A stretch of DNA of 64,000 nt from Streptomyces spinoverrucosus. Its GTDB lineage: Bacteria; Actinomycetota; Actinomycetes; Streptomycetales; Streptomycetaceae. Both the position numbers and the translations under genes were made by a program. This document shows positions 7,715-15,360 of this stretch, piece after piece. The notes beneath the pieces are model-generated. The model ran no database searches. It was not told the origin of the DNA and saw only the letters and a program-made list of their open reading frames with translations. How positions within the stretch are numbered: the stretch's first letter is position 1; each line of letters opens with the position of its first letter. The stretch lies in contig NZ_JADPZX010000001.1 of assembly GCF_015712165.1 (NCBI RefSeq), positions 496,001 to 560,000 of the forward strand. The letters are read 5' to 3'.

Positions 7715-8371
7715 GTGGCCCGTGCAGCGTTGCTGTCCCGCGTTCTGTCGCACCCGCGACTCGGCAGGGGGGCCGCCAAGCCTCCGGGCAAGGCGAAGCC
7801 CTCGGCCAAGGCGAAGCCCTCGGCCAGGACAAAGCCTTCGGCCAAGTCGAAGCCTTCGACCAAGGGGAAGCCTTCGACCAAGGGGAAGCCCTCGGCCAAG
7901 CCGGAGCCGAGGAAGCGGCGATCGCTGCTTCCCCTGATCGGCCGGGCGGTGGCGATGGCGTGCGCCTTCGCCTTCATGGTGGCGTTCGCCGTGGTGCTGG
8001 CCCGGCTGACCCTGCAGCCCTCCCCCGCGTCGGAGGCGCTGACACACAGCAACCTGCGTCCGGGCAGCTCCCTGCGGGCCTATCTGGACCAGCCGGAACT
8101 GCGCGACGCCGTGAAGCAGATCGGCGGCAATCTGCTGCTCGGGGTGCCCTTCGGAGTGCTGGTGCCGGTGCTCGCGCCCGGGGCGCGCGGAATCCTGCGG
8201 GTGCTGCTGCTCACCGCGATCGTGATGCTGATGGTGGAGCTGGCGCAGGGGGCGATGGTCACGGGCCGCGCCTTCGACATCGACGACGTCATCCTCAACA
8301 CGGCGGGTGCGCTGGCCGGGTATCTGCTGGTGGGCCGCCGACTGGGGCGGGTGGTGCACGCGCGGCGCTGA
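7715..8371 (+). CDS. VanZ-family membrane protein with a Lys-Pro-Ser-rich N-terminal tail
   Basis: 218 residues from GTG 7715 (GGAGG four bases upstream); the TTG at 7697 would be an alternative. Residues about 26-61 are six imperfect hexapeptides K-x-K-P-S-A/T, followed by PEPRKRRS and membrane helices near 75-97, 135-160, 160-180 and 190-210. The VanZ core motif is present: NLLLGVPFGVLVP, then the ELAQG and GRAFDIDDVILNTAGALAGY segments. VanZ-like proteins modestly affect teicoplanin sensitivity in enterococci; in Streptomyces their role is unknown. The basic repeat tail should be cytoplasmic and could bind nucleic acid or the membrane surface (inference). Confidence 0.85.
   Translation: MARAALLSRVLSHPRLGRGAAKPPGKAKPSAKAKPSARTKPSAKSKPSTKGKPSTKGKPSAKPEPRKRRSLLPLIGRAVAMACAFAFMVAFAVVLARLTLQPSPASEALTHSNLRPGSSLRAYLDQPELRDAVKQIGGNLLLGVPFGVLVPVLAPGARGILRVLLLTAIVMLMVELAQGAMVTGRAFDIDDVILNTAGALAGYLLVGRRLGRVVHARR
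7790..7897 (+). repeat. 18-bp in-frame tandem repeat, six units, inside the VanZ gene
   Basis: Six imperfect copies of an 18-bp unit of the type AAGGCGAAGCCCTCGGCC encode the K-x-K-P-S-A/T hexapeptides. Because the unit is a multiple of three, copy-number change by slippage would lengthen or shorten the tail without breaking the gene. Confidence 0.8.
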
Positions 8372-8385
8372 GCATGCCCAACTCC

Positions 8386-8397
8386 TGGTCTACACCA
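8386..8397. promoter_or_regulatory. DasR-type (dre-like) palindrome TGGTCTACACCA
   Basis: The 12 bases differ at one position from the TGGTCTAGACCA core of sites bound by DasR, the GntR-family N-acetylglucosamine regulator of Streptomyces, and resemble the repeats in chitinase promoters. The site lies six bases upstream of a -35 box for the GH16 glucanase gene, a position suitable for control. Binding is inferred from the match only. Confidence 0.55.
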
Positions 8398-8402
8398 AGG
8401 AC

Positions 8403-8431
8403 TTGACGCGGCCTTACCTCATCTCTTAAAT
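8403..8431 (+). promoter_or_regulatory. Promoter of the GH16 glucanase gene
   Basis: TTGACG (8403-8408) and TTAAAT (8426-8431) are separated by 17 bases, a good match to the vegetative sigma consensus. The start codon lies 65 bp downstream. Confidence 0.5.
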
Positions 8432-8496
8432 CAAGGGGAATCCTTCACCCCCCACCTCAGTCGGCGTACCCGTGCGCGGGACGCCGTACGGAAGGG

Positions 8497-9738
8497 ATGT
8501 CCGTGGCTTCCCCACGACTGCTCCGCAGATGCCTGCTCGGCGCGCTGTCCGCCGTGCTGCTCGCCTCCGCCGCCGTGGCCGCGCCCGCCCAGGCGGAGCC
8601 GGTCGGTGTCCAGGCGGTGACGTTCTCCGACACCTTCGACGGTCCCGCCGGTGCGGCGGTCAACTCGTCGAGGTGGCAGCTCGAGACCGGCGACAACGTC
8701 AACAACCACGAGCGGCAGTACTACACATCCGGCACCAACAACGCCGCGCTCGACGGCCAGGGCCACCTGGTGATCACCGCCAAGCGGGAGAACCCGGCGA
8801 ACTACCAGTGCTGGTACGGCCGTTGCGAGTACACCTCGGCCCGGCTGAACACCGCCGGGAAGTTCACCGCGCAGTACGGGCACGTCGAGGCCCGGATGAA
8901 GATCCCGCGCGGGCAGGGCATGTGGCCGGCGTTCTGGATGCTCGGCAACGACCTCGGACAGGTCGGCTGGCCGAACTCGGGCGAGATCGACATCATGGAG
9001 AACGTCGGCTTCGAGCCCTCCACGGTGCACGGCACCATCCACGGTCCGGGCTACTCCGGCTCGGGCGGCATCGGGGCGGGCTACTCCCTGCCGAACGGGC
9101 AGGCCTTCGCGGACGGCTTCCACACCTTCGCCGTCGACTGGGCGCCCGACTCGATCACCTGGTCCGTGGACGGCAACGTGTACCAGCGCCGTACACCCGC
9201 CGACCTGGGTGGGCGGCAGTGGGTGTTCAACAAGCCGTTCTTCCTGATCCTCAACCTCGCGGTCGGCGGTTACTGGCCGGGCGACCCGGACGGCTCCACC
9301 GTCTTCCCGCAGCAGCTGGTGGTGGACCACGTGTCGGTGACCACGAGCGACTCCCCGGCCGGCCAGGCGATCAGGGGGCTGGCCGGCAAGTGCGTGGACG
9401 TCGCCGGGGCGAGCTCCGCCAACGGCACCCCCGTGCAGCTCTACGACTGCAACGGCACCGGCGCCCAGACGTGGACGGTGGGCACCGACGGCACGATACG
9501 GGCGCTCGGCAAGTGCCTGGACGTCGCGAGCGGCGGCACGGCGGACGGCACGGCCGTCCAACTGTGGGACTGCAACGGCTCCGCCGCCCAGAGATGGGTG
9601 GTCACCGGGGCACGCGACATCGTCAACCCGCAGGCCGACAAGTGCCTGGACGTCGCCGGCAACAACTCGGCCAACGGCACCCGGCTGCAGATCTGGACCT
9701 GCACGGGTGCCGCCAACCAGAAGTGGACCGTCGGCTGA
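8497..9738 (+). CDS. Secreted GH16 endo-beta-1,3-glucanase with C-terminal ricin-type lectin domain
   Basis: 413 residues. A signal peptide (about 1-32, cleaved after ...APAQA) precedes a GH16 catalytic domain (about 40-285) with the motif GEIDIMENVG, whose two glutamates are the nucleophile and acid/base. Residues about 290-413 form a ricin B/CBM13 trefoil with three repeats ending in Q-T-W, Q-R-W and Q-K-W. The protein should hydrolyse laminarin-like or fungal beta-1,3-glucan outside the cell. Upstream are a -35/-10 promoter and a DasR-like site, linking it to chitin/cell-wall degradation. The TGA stop lies in the loop of a small palindrome (GTCGGC-TGA-GCCGAC, 9730-9744). Confidence 0.93.
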   Translation: MSVASPRLLRRCLLGALSAVLLASAAVAAPAQAEPVGVQAVTFSDTFDGPAGAAVNSSRWQLETGDNVNNHERQYYTSGTNNAALDGQGHLVITAKRENPANYQCWYGRCEYTSARLNTAGKFTAQYGHVEARMKIPRGQGMWPAFWMLGNDLGQVGWPNSGEIDIMENVGFEPSTVHGTIHGPGYSGSGGIGAGYSLPNGQAFADGFHTFAVDWAPDSITWSVDGNVYQRRTPADLGGRQWVFNKPFFLILNLAVGGYWPGDPDGSTVFPQQLVVDHVSVTTSDSPAGQAIRGLAGKCVDVAGASSANGTPVQLYDCNGTGAQTWTVGTDGTIRALGKCLDVASGGTADGTAVQLWDCNGSAAQRWVVTGARDIVNPQADKCLDVAGNNSANGTRLQIWTCTGAANQKWTVG

Positions 9739-9749
9739 GCCGACACGTC

Positions 9750-10025
9750 CTAGGCCTGGTCGGTGCGATCGCCCCGGCGTCGCGGGGGCCGACGCGGGGT
9801 CCAGGTGAACTTGTCGCCGCCGACCCAGCGCACGACGTCCGGGTCGTCCAGGTCGTGGACCGTGATGCCGAAGGCGGCGGCAGTCTCCAGGACGTCGGTG
9901 AGGGCCCGAGCCGCACCGACCACTTCACCGTCGATCTCCATGATGCGGAACGGTGGGCTGCCGGGCTGGACGCCGAGCACCATGATCCGCGGATGGGAGA
10001 TGTAGGGGCTCGCGATTTCGGTCAT
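9750..10025 (-). CDS. Small conserved Streptomyces protein of unknown function
   Basis: 91 residues, MTEIASPYISHPRIMVLG..., with a basic tail PRRPPRRRGDR. No known domain is evident. It contains a regular alternation of hydrophobic segments consistent with a compact alpha/beta fold and no membrane segment. TACGCT lies seven bases before the ATG, so the message is probably leaderless. It is convergent with the glucanase gene. Confidence 0.7.
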   Translation of the reverse strand: MTEIASPYISHPRIMVLGVQPGSPPFRIMEIDGEVVGAARALTDVLETAAAFGITVHDLDDPDVVRWVGGDKFTWTPRRPPRRRGDRTDQA

Positions 10026-10104
10026 GTCTTAGAGCGTAGAGCGGATCCGGACATTACGACCCTTGTGCGGCAGCCGATCGCGGCGCCCTGGGGCCCGGGC
10101 GGGC

Positions 10105-10278
10105 TCAGGGGCGCCGCCAGTCGTCCGCGGTGAGGTGGGAGCCCGCCTGCGGGCCCATGCGGAGCATGCCGCCGTCGACGGTCCAGGAGGCGCCGGTGAC
10201 GTACGAGGCGTCCGGGCCGGCGAGGAAGGCGATCACGGCGACCTCGCGTGCGTCGCCCGGCCGCCCCAGGAGGATTCC
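10105..10278 (-). pseudogene. C-terminal stub of a short-chain dehydrogenase/reductase
   Basis: The last 57 codons read GRPGDAREVAVIAFLAG, DASYVTGASWTVDGGM and end in DDWRRP stop, which is the C-terminal signature of SDR oxidoreductases (the segment after the YxxxK active site). No Rossmann GxxxGxG, catalytic tyrosine or start codon is found upstream; the frame continues into the promoter region of the divergent PHP gene. About 200 residues are missing, so this is a deletion remnant. Confidence 0.75.
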
Positions 10279-10335
10279 GCCGTGCGGCCCCCGTGGGGCT
10301 GGGGAACCCTGGAGGGTGACCCGGAGGAGGTGGCG

Positions 10336-11370
10336 ATGGATCCCGTCGAGGCACTGGGCCGGATCGCCTTCCTGCTGGAGCGGTCGCTGGCGCCGACGTA
10401 CCGCGTCCGCGCCTTCCGCACCGCCGCCCGCGTGGTCGCCGATCTGCCCGAGGACGAGCTGCGCGCGCGGGCGGCCTCGGGGTCGCTGGAGTCCCTCAAG
10501 GGCATCGGCCCGAAGACCGCGCAGGTGGTGCGGGAGGCGCTGGCCGGGCAGGTGCCGGCCTATCTGGCGCAGCTGGAGGGCGAGGCCGGGCAGGAGCGTC
10601 CTGTGCGGGGCGGGGAGCGGTTGCTGGCACGGCTGCGCGGGGACTGCCATGTGCACTCCGACTGGTCGGACGGCGGCAGCCCGATCGACGAAATGGGCCG
10701 GGCCGCGGCGGCGCTCGGCCATGAGTGGACGGCGCTCACCGACCACTCCCCCAGGCTGACGGTGGCGCGCGGGCTGTCGGCCGAGCGGCTGCGCGAGCAG
10801 CTGGACGTGGTGGCCGCCCTCAACGAGACATGGGCACCGTTCCGGCTGCTCACCGGCATCGAGTGCGACATCCTGGAGGACGGCTCGCTGGACCAGGACC
10901 CGGAGCTGCTCGCACGGCTGGACGTCGTGGTGGTGTCCGTGCACTCCAAGCTGCGCATGGACGCCCGCTCCATGACCCGCCGCATGGTGCGGGCCGTCCG
11001 CGACCCGCACGCCGACATCCTCGGGCACTGCACCGGGCGGCTGGTGACCGGGCGGGGGCGGCCGGAGTCGGAGTTCGACGCCGACGAGGTGTTCGCCGCG
11101 TGCGCCGAGTCCGCCACTGCGGTGGAGATCAACAGCCGCCCGGAACGCCTCGACCCGCCCCGCCGGCTGCTGCGCCGGGCACTGGCGGCCGGCGTGCTCT
11201 TCTCGATCGACACCGACGCGCACGCGCCGGGCCAGCTGGACTGGCAGATCAACGGCTGCGCGCGGGCGGAGGAGTGCGGGATACCGCCGGAGCGGGTGGT
11301 GACCACCTGGTCGGCCGAGGACCTGCTGGCCTGGACGCGGGAGGGGCGGGTACCGGCCGGGGTGGGGTGA
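10336..11370 (+). CDS. PHP-domain phosphoesterase with N-terminal helix-hairpin-helix domain (PolX C-terminal-like)
   Basis: 344 residues from ATG 10336, preceded by GGAGGAGG. The N-terminal part (about 1-75) resembles the helix-hairpin-helix domain of family X polymerases (SLKGIGPKTAQVVREAL). From about 95 on it is a PHP domain with the metal ligands in CHVHSDWSDG, LTDHSPR, GIECDI, VVSVHSK, LGHCTGR and DTDAHAP. PolX proteins have these two domains flanking a polymerase domain, which is absent here. The protein would be a manganese-dependent phosphoesterase or exonuclease, possibly in DNA repair (inference). Confidence 0.87.
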   Translation: MDPVEALGRIAFLLERSLAPTYRVRAFRTAARVVADLPEDELRARAASGSLESLKGIGPKTAQVVREALAGQVPAYLAQLEGEAGQERPVRGGERLLARLRGDCHVHSDWSDGGSPIDEMGRAAAALGHEWTALTDHSPRLTVARGLSAERLREQLDVVAALNETWAPFRLLTGIECDILEDGSLDQDPELLARLDVVVVSVHSKLRMDARSMTRRMVRAVRDPHADILGHCTGRLVTGRGRPESEFDADEVFAACAESATAVEINSRPERLDPPRRLLRRALAAGVLFSIDTDAHAPGQLDWQINGCARAEECGIPPERVVTTWSAEDLLAWTREGRVPAGVG

Positions 11371-11420
11371 GGCCGCAGCGCCGCTTGGCGGGCGGCTCGC
11401 GTGGTACTCGTGCGGCTGAT

Positions 11421-11503
11421 GAGGGCCTATGAGGGCTGATGAGCGCCGTTGAGGGCTGATGAGCGCCGTTGAGGGCTGATGAGGGCTGATGAGGGCTGCT
11501 GAG
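11421..11503 (+). repeat. 10-bp periodic tandem repeat upstream of the HAD gene
   Basis: Eight consecutive 10-base blocks from 11421 are variants of GAGGGCTGAT, with GAGCGCCGTT alternating twice and GAGGGCCTAT first. The period equals about one helical turn and is not a multiple of three, so it is not coding. It lies between the PHP stop and the HAD ribosome-binding site and contains many TGA triplets. Confidence 0.75.
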
Positions 11504-11524
11504 AAAGGGTGCGGAAGGACTGCC

Positions 11525-12187
11525 ATGGATCGTGCCGCCGTGTTCGACGTCGACGGAACGCTCGTCGACACCAACCATCTGCATGTCGCGACCTGGTGGG
11601 AGGCCTTCCGGCAGGCGGGCCACCGGATCCCGATGCACGCCATCCACCGCGCGGTGGGCCTGGGTTCGTCGGACCTGATCGCGCACCTGCTCGGCGACGA
11701 CCGGGACAGGGAGCAGGACGACGAGCTGAGCACCGCCCACAAGGTCCTCTACGGGCAGTACTTCGACCGGTTGCCCGCGCTGCCCGACGCCGGCCGGCTA
11801 CTGCGCCGACTGCACCGGGACGGCTGGAGCGTGGTGCTCGCGACCTCGGCGGGCGGCGCCGAGCTGACCGCGCTGCGCCGCGCGATCGACGCGGACGAGG
11901 CGATCACCGCGACGGCGAGCGCCGACGACGTGGAGCGGGGCAAGCCCGCGCCCGAGCCCGTCGAGCACGCGCTGGAACTGGCCGGGGTGCCCGCCGAGCG
12001 GGCGGTGTTCGTCGGCGACACCGTGTGGGACATGCGGGCGGGCAGCCGGGCCGGGGTGCGGTGCGTGGGCGTGCTGTGCGGCGGGATTCCGCGGGCGGAC
12101 CTGGAGGAGGCCGGGGCGGACGCCATCTACGCCGACCCCGCTCATCTGCTGGCGTCCCTGCCGGAGCTGAGCCCGGCGGCGGGGTGA
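11525..12187 (+). CDS. HAD-superfamily phosphatase (beta-phosphoglucomutase/phosphoglycolate phosphatase type)
   Basis: 220 residues from ATG 11525, chosen because GGAAGGA lies six bases upstream. HAD motif I is FDVDGTLVDT, motif II LATSAGG (Ser/Thr), motif III the lysine in RGKPAPEP, motif IV FVGDTVWDM. The helical cap is of the C1 type. It should be a cytoplasmic Mg-dependent phosphatase acting on a small sugar phosphate or similar; substrate cannot be assigned. Confidence 0.9.
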   Translation: MDRAAVFDVDGTLVDTNHLHVATWWEAFRQAGHRIPMHAIHRAVGLGSSDLIAHLLGDDRDREQDDELSTAHKVLYGQYFDRLPALPDAGRLLRRLHRDGWSVVLATSAGGAELTALRRAIDADEAITATASADDVERGKPAPEPVEHALELAGVPAERAVFVGDTVWDMRAGSRAGVRCVGVLCGGIPRADLEEAGADAIYADPAHLLASLPELSPAAG

Positions 12188-12221
12188 CACAGATCACGGC
12201 GTTCCGGGGCGTGCGGCGGAA

Positions 12222-12412
12222 CACCCAAGGACGGTTGCCCGTTGAACAACCCGTGGGTGCGGATGGGACAGTGTCCCCGGGCCTCACCTTTTGCCCACAG
12301 GGACGATCGTTCGGCTGAAGCCCTGTGGAGCCTTTCGCCGAGAGGCGACCGCCATCCGCGCCCACCCTCGTACCGCCCCGACCGGAATCCCCCGTCCGGT
12401 CGGGGCTTTCTC
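12222..12412 (+). ncRNA. Candidate structured RNA between the HAD and epimerase genes
   Basis: This 326-bp gap (12188-12513) holds no credible gene but a series of stems: CACCCA/TGGGTG enclosing CGGTTG/CAACCCG (12222-12259); GGGACA-G-TGTCCC (12265-12277); CCACAGGG/CCCTGTGG with an 18-base loop (12295-12328); TCGCC-GAGA-GGCGA, a GNRA-capped hairpin (12335-12348); and an 11-bp terminator stem (12375-12406) followed by TTTCT. This density, ending in a terminator, is what an independent small RNA or a leader would show. I do not recognise the family; the strand is set by the terminator's T-run. Confidence 0.4.
12375..12412 (+). terminator. Intrinsic terminator, 11-bp perfect stem
   Basis: GCCCCGACCGG (12375-12385) pairs perfectly with CCGGTCGGGGC (12396-12406) across a 10-base loop, followed by TTTCT. 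It would end transcription from the HAD gene or from the candidate small RNA before the epimerase pseudogene. Confidence 0.75.
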
Positions 12413-12513
12413 ATGCGTGCGCGTGGTCGTACGCGTGCTCAGACGCGTGCGTCCGGCCGCGACCGGGTACTCGGTGCCCTCCACCGCAGCAGTACGCCCG
12501 AGAGGAGCCGAAC

Positions 12514-13542
12514 GTGAGCAGCGAAGCGGGCAGCCGGATCGTGGTCACGGGCGCCACCGGCAACGTGGGCACCAGCGTGGTGCGCCTTCTGTCCGAGGAT
12601 CCGCAGATCGGGTCGGTACGGGGCCTGGCGCGCCGGCTGCCCGAGTGGTCGCCGCCGAAGACGGACTAGGCGGCGGTCGACGTGGCGTCCGAACAGGCCG
12701 ATCTCGTCAAGGAGTTCCTCGGCGCCGACGCCGTCGTCCATCTGGCCTGGGCGTTCCAGCCGACGCACGACCCGGCGGCCACCTGGCGCACCAACGTGCT
12801 GGGCGGCATCCGGGTGTTCGACGCGGTCGCCTCCGCGGGGGTGCCCACCCTGGTGCACGCCTCCTCGGTGGGCGCGTACTCGCCGGGGCCCAAGGATCAC
12901 GCCGTCGACGAGTCCTGGCCGACGCACGGCTGGCCCGACGCCGCGTACTGCCGGGAGAAGGCCTATCTGGAACGCACCCTCGACACCTTCGAGCGCGACC
13001 ACCCCGGGATCCGGGTGGTGCGGATGCGGCCCGCTTTCCTGTTCAAGCGGGAGTCGGCGAGCGAGCAGCGGCGGATCTTCGGCGGCCGGTTCCTGCCGGG
13101 GCAGCTGGCGCGTCCCGAGTTGCTGCCGTTCCTGCCGGACATCCCGGGGCTGCGGGTGCAGGCGCTGCACACCGACGACGCGGCCAGGGCGTACCGGCTG
13201 GCGGTGGGCTCGGACGTGCGGGGCGCGTTCAACCTCGCGGCCGAGCCGCCTGTCGACGCGGCGCTGCTGGGCGAGCTGCTCGGCAGCCGTCCGGTACGGC
13301 TGCCGCAGACCGCGGCCCGCTCGGCGATCGCCGCCGCGTGGGGGCTGCATCTGCTGCCGGCCTCCCCGCACCTCTTCGACGCCGTGCTGCGGCTGCCGCT
13401 GATGGACTGCACGCGCGCGCACACGGAACTGGGCTGGCGCCCGACCCGCACGGCGCCCGAGGTGATCGAGGAGTTCCTGCACGGGCTCCAGCAGGGCGCG
13501 GGCGCCCGGACGGAACCGATGCGGGGGCGGAAGGTGGGCTGA
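12514..13542 (+). pseudogene. NAD-dependent epimerase/dehydratase interrupted by an in-frame amber codon
   Basis: From GTG 12514 (GAGGAG upstream) the frame reads the Rossmann start RIVVTGATGNVGTSVVRLL, stops at TAG 12667-12669 after SPPKTD, then continues in the same frame for about 290 codons to TGA at 13542 with all expected motifs (DAVVHLAWAFQPTHDPA, VGAYSPG, Y-x-x-x-K as YCREK). The TAG sits where related proteins have a tryptophan (TGG), so a single G-to-A change explains it. Nothing else is damaged: either a very recent nonsense mutation or a base error. If intact it would be a 342-residue extended SDR. Confidence 0.85.
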
Positions 13543-13543
13543 G

Positions 13544-13650
13544 CCGCCTTGAGCGGCGCGGGGTCAATCGGGCGACCCGCCGCCTTGAACGGCGCGGATC
13601 AGACGGGCGACCCGCCGCCTTGAACGGCGCGGGTCAGTCGGGTGACTCGT
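13544..13650. repeat. 35-bp tandem triplication of the 3' end of the 87-residue gene
   Basis: Three copies (stop triplets TCA at 13564, 13599 and 13634, exactly 35 bp apart) of a unit containing CCGCCTTGAACGGCGCGG and GTCAGTCGGGCGACCC. On the minus strand each copy ends Ser-Pro-Asp/Val-stop, the last codons of the gene whose true stop is at 13634-13636. The extra copies lie downstream of that gene, between it and the convergent epimerase pseudogene. Confidence 0.85.
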
Positions 13651-13897
13651 CCGGTGCCGGGTGCTCGGGGTGGACCGTGGCCGATCGCGGGGCGCCCTGT
13701 CGGCCCGCGCCCGCCTCGTCCGCGTCGGGGACGTCGGCGGCGGCCCGGCCCTTTCCCGTGCTCTTGGCGCCCTCGGCCTCCTCGGCCGAGGTGACCTCCC
13801 AGGGGTCCTCCTCGTCCGCCACGGCCTGCTGGTCGGGCAGGTCACGCGGTACGGGGTCGGGACTGCGGCCCGGCTCCTCATGGCGATGGTCGGTCAC
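13634..13897 (-). CDS. Small acidic, low-complexity protein of unknown function
   Basis: 87 residues, rich in Asp, Glu, Pro and Ala (MTDHRHEEPGRSPDP...EHPAPDESPD), with no hydrophobic core, so probably disordered. No domain is recognised. GGGAG lies a few bases before the ATG. Its final codons and stop are the unit that is tandemly repeated downstream. Confidence 0.6.
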   Translation of the reverse strand: MTDHRHEEPGRSPDPVPRDLPDQQAVADEEDPWEVTSAEEAEGAKSTGKGRAAADVPDADEAGAGRQGAPRSATVHPEHPAPDESPD

Positions 13898-13981
13898 GAC
13901 GTACTCCCTTCCTCGCGTCCGAGACCCACGCGAGTACCTCCGGGAACGGCGGCGAAACCGCGCGTCGTGGCCGTCGCCCGG

Positions 13982-15271
13982 TCAGTGCGGCGCCCGCTCC
14001 CGAAGGGCCGCGCGCCAGGCCGGCAGGGGTCCCTGAGGCGTGGGCTCGGGGCGGCGGCCGCCCCGGGCGAAGAAGTCGGCCAGCGGCAGGATCGCCGCGC
14101 CGACGGTGACCGCGTCGGGGCCGAGCCGGCCCAGCTCAATGGTGACCTTCTCGGCCGGATACCGCAGGGCGTACGCCGCCGCGTGCCGGCGTACGTCGGG
14201 CAGGAACCCGGCGCCGAGTTGCAGGCCCGCCCAGCCGCCGATGAGGATCCGCTCCGGCTGGAAGAGGTTGATCAGGTCGGACAGGCCCGCGCCCAGGTAC
14301 TCGGCGGTCTCCTCCAGCACGGCCAGCGCCGCCGGGTCGGCCGCACCTCCCTCGGGCGGGTAGGCGGCGGCCAGCATCGCGGTGAGCGCGGTCTCCTCGT
14401 CGGTGTCCTCGGGCGGGCGTCCGCCCTCCTCGCGCCAGCGCTCAAGGAGCGACTCGGCGCCCGCGTAGGCCTCCAGGCAGCCGAGCGCACCGCACCGGCA
14501 GCGGCGCCCCCTGACCCGTACCGTCAGATGCCCCCACTCGACGGCCCGCCCGTGCTCGACCTCGGGGGTGACGAGACAGGCGCCGACGCCGGAGCCGAAC
14601 AGGACGACCACCGCGTTGCGGGCGCCGCGGCCACCGCCGAACCACATCTCCGCCTGGCCCAGCGTCTTGGCGCCGTTGTCTATGAAGTACGCGGCCGTCC
14701 CGGGGAGTCGGGAGGTGGAGCGGAGCAGTTCCTCCAGCGGGACCGCGTCCCAGCCGATCGTCTGGCCGTGCACGACGGCGCCCCGGTCGGGAGTGCGTTC
14801 GACGATGCCGGGGACGCCGATTCCCACGCCGAGCAGCTGCTCGGGGGCCACGTCCGCGGCGGCGAGCACCTCGGCGACGCCGTCGCGGATGTGGCCGACG
14901 ATCACCTCGACGTCGTACCGCTGCTGCTCCAACGGCCGTTCGGTGCGGGCGAGTTCGGTGAGGGTGAGGTCGAACAGCTCGATGCGCACCCTTGTCTCGC
15001 CGACGTCGACGCCGATCATGTGGCCGCTGCCGGGCGCCACCCGCAGCAGCGTGCGCGGGCGACCGCCGTCGGAGTCGACGCTGCCGGCCTCCTCCACCAG
15101 TCCGTCGGCGACCAGGTCGGCGACGACGTTGCTGACCGAGCCCGAGCTCAGGCCGGTCGCCGGGCCCAGCTCGAAGCGGCTGAGCGGGCCGTCGAAGTAC
15201 AGCCGTTGCAGCACGGCCGTCCGGTTGGCCCGCCTGAGGTCACGCACCGTGCGCCCGTTCCGCCCCGCCAT
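13982..15271 (-). CDS. ROK-family transcriptional regulator
   Basis: 429 residues. A winged helix-turn-helix at about 10-70 (LSRFELGPATGLSSGSVSNV) precedes a ROK sugar-kinase-like domain with the ATP loop IGVDVGETRVRIEL, the DNGAK segment and the ROK zinc signature CRCGALGCLE (about 260). NagC/XylR-type ROK repressors respond to sugars. No sugar operon is adjacent, so the target is open. GGAAGGAG-like sequence lies near the ATG. The gene upstream is the decayed P450 reductase, separated by about 90 bp. Confidence 0.92.
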   Translation of the reverse strand: MAGRNGRTVRDLRRANRTAVLQRLYFDGPLSRFELGPATGLSSGSVSNVVADLVADGLVEEAGSVDSDGGRPRTLLRVAPGSGHMIGVDVGETRVRIELFDLTLTELARTERPLEQQRYDVEVIVGHIRDGVAEVLAAADVAPEQLLGVGIGVPGIVERTPDRGAVVHGQTIGWDAVPLEELLRSTSRLPGTAAYFIDNGAKTLGQAEMWFGGGRGARNAVVVLFGSGVGACLVTPEVEHGRAVEWGHLTVRVRGRRCRCGALGCLEAYAGAESLLERWREEGGRPPEDTDEETALTAMLAAAYPPEGGAADPAALAVLEETAEYLGAGLSDLINLFQPERILIGGWAGLQLGAGFLPDVRRHAAAYALRYPAEKVTIELGRLGPDAVTVGAAILPLADFFARGGRRPEPTPQGPLPAWRAALRERAPH

Positions 15272-15360
15272 GTGGCTCCTTCCGAACCCTGCCCGACCGG
15301 CGACACACCCTGCCGGGCTACCGGGTGGATATTACTCCAACCCTTAATTCAGACCATGAG

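Noticed and set aside
9730..9744. Terminator at the glucanase stop (GTCGGC-TGA-GCCGAC)
   Set aside because: A six-base stem with a three-base loop and no T-run is weak; noted with the gene but not called as a terminator.
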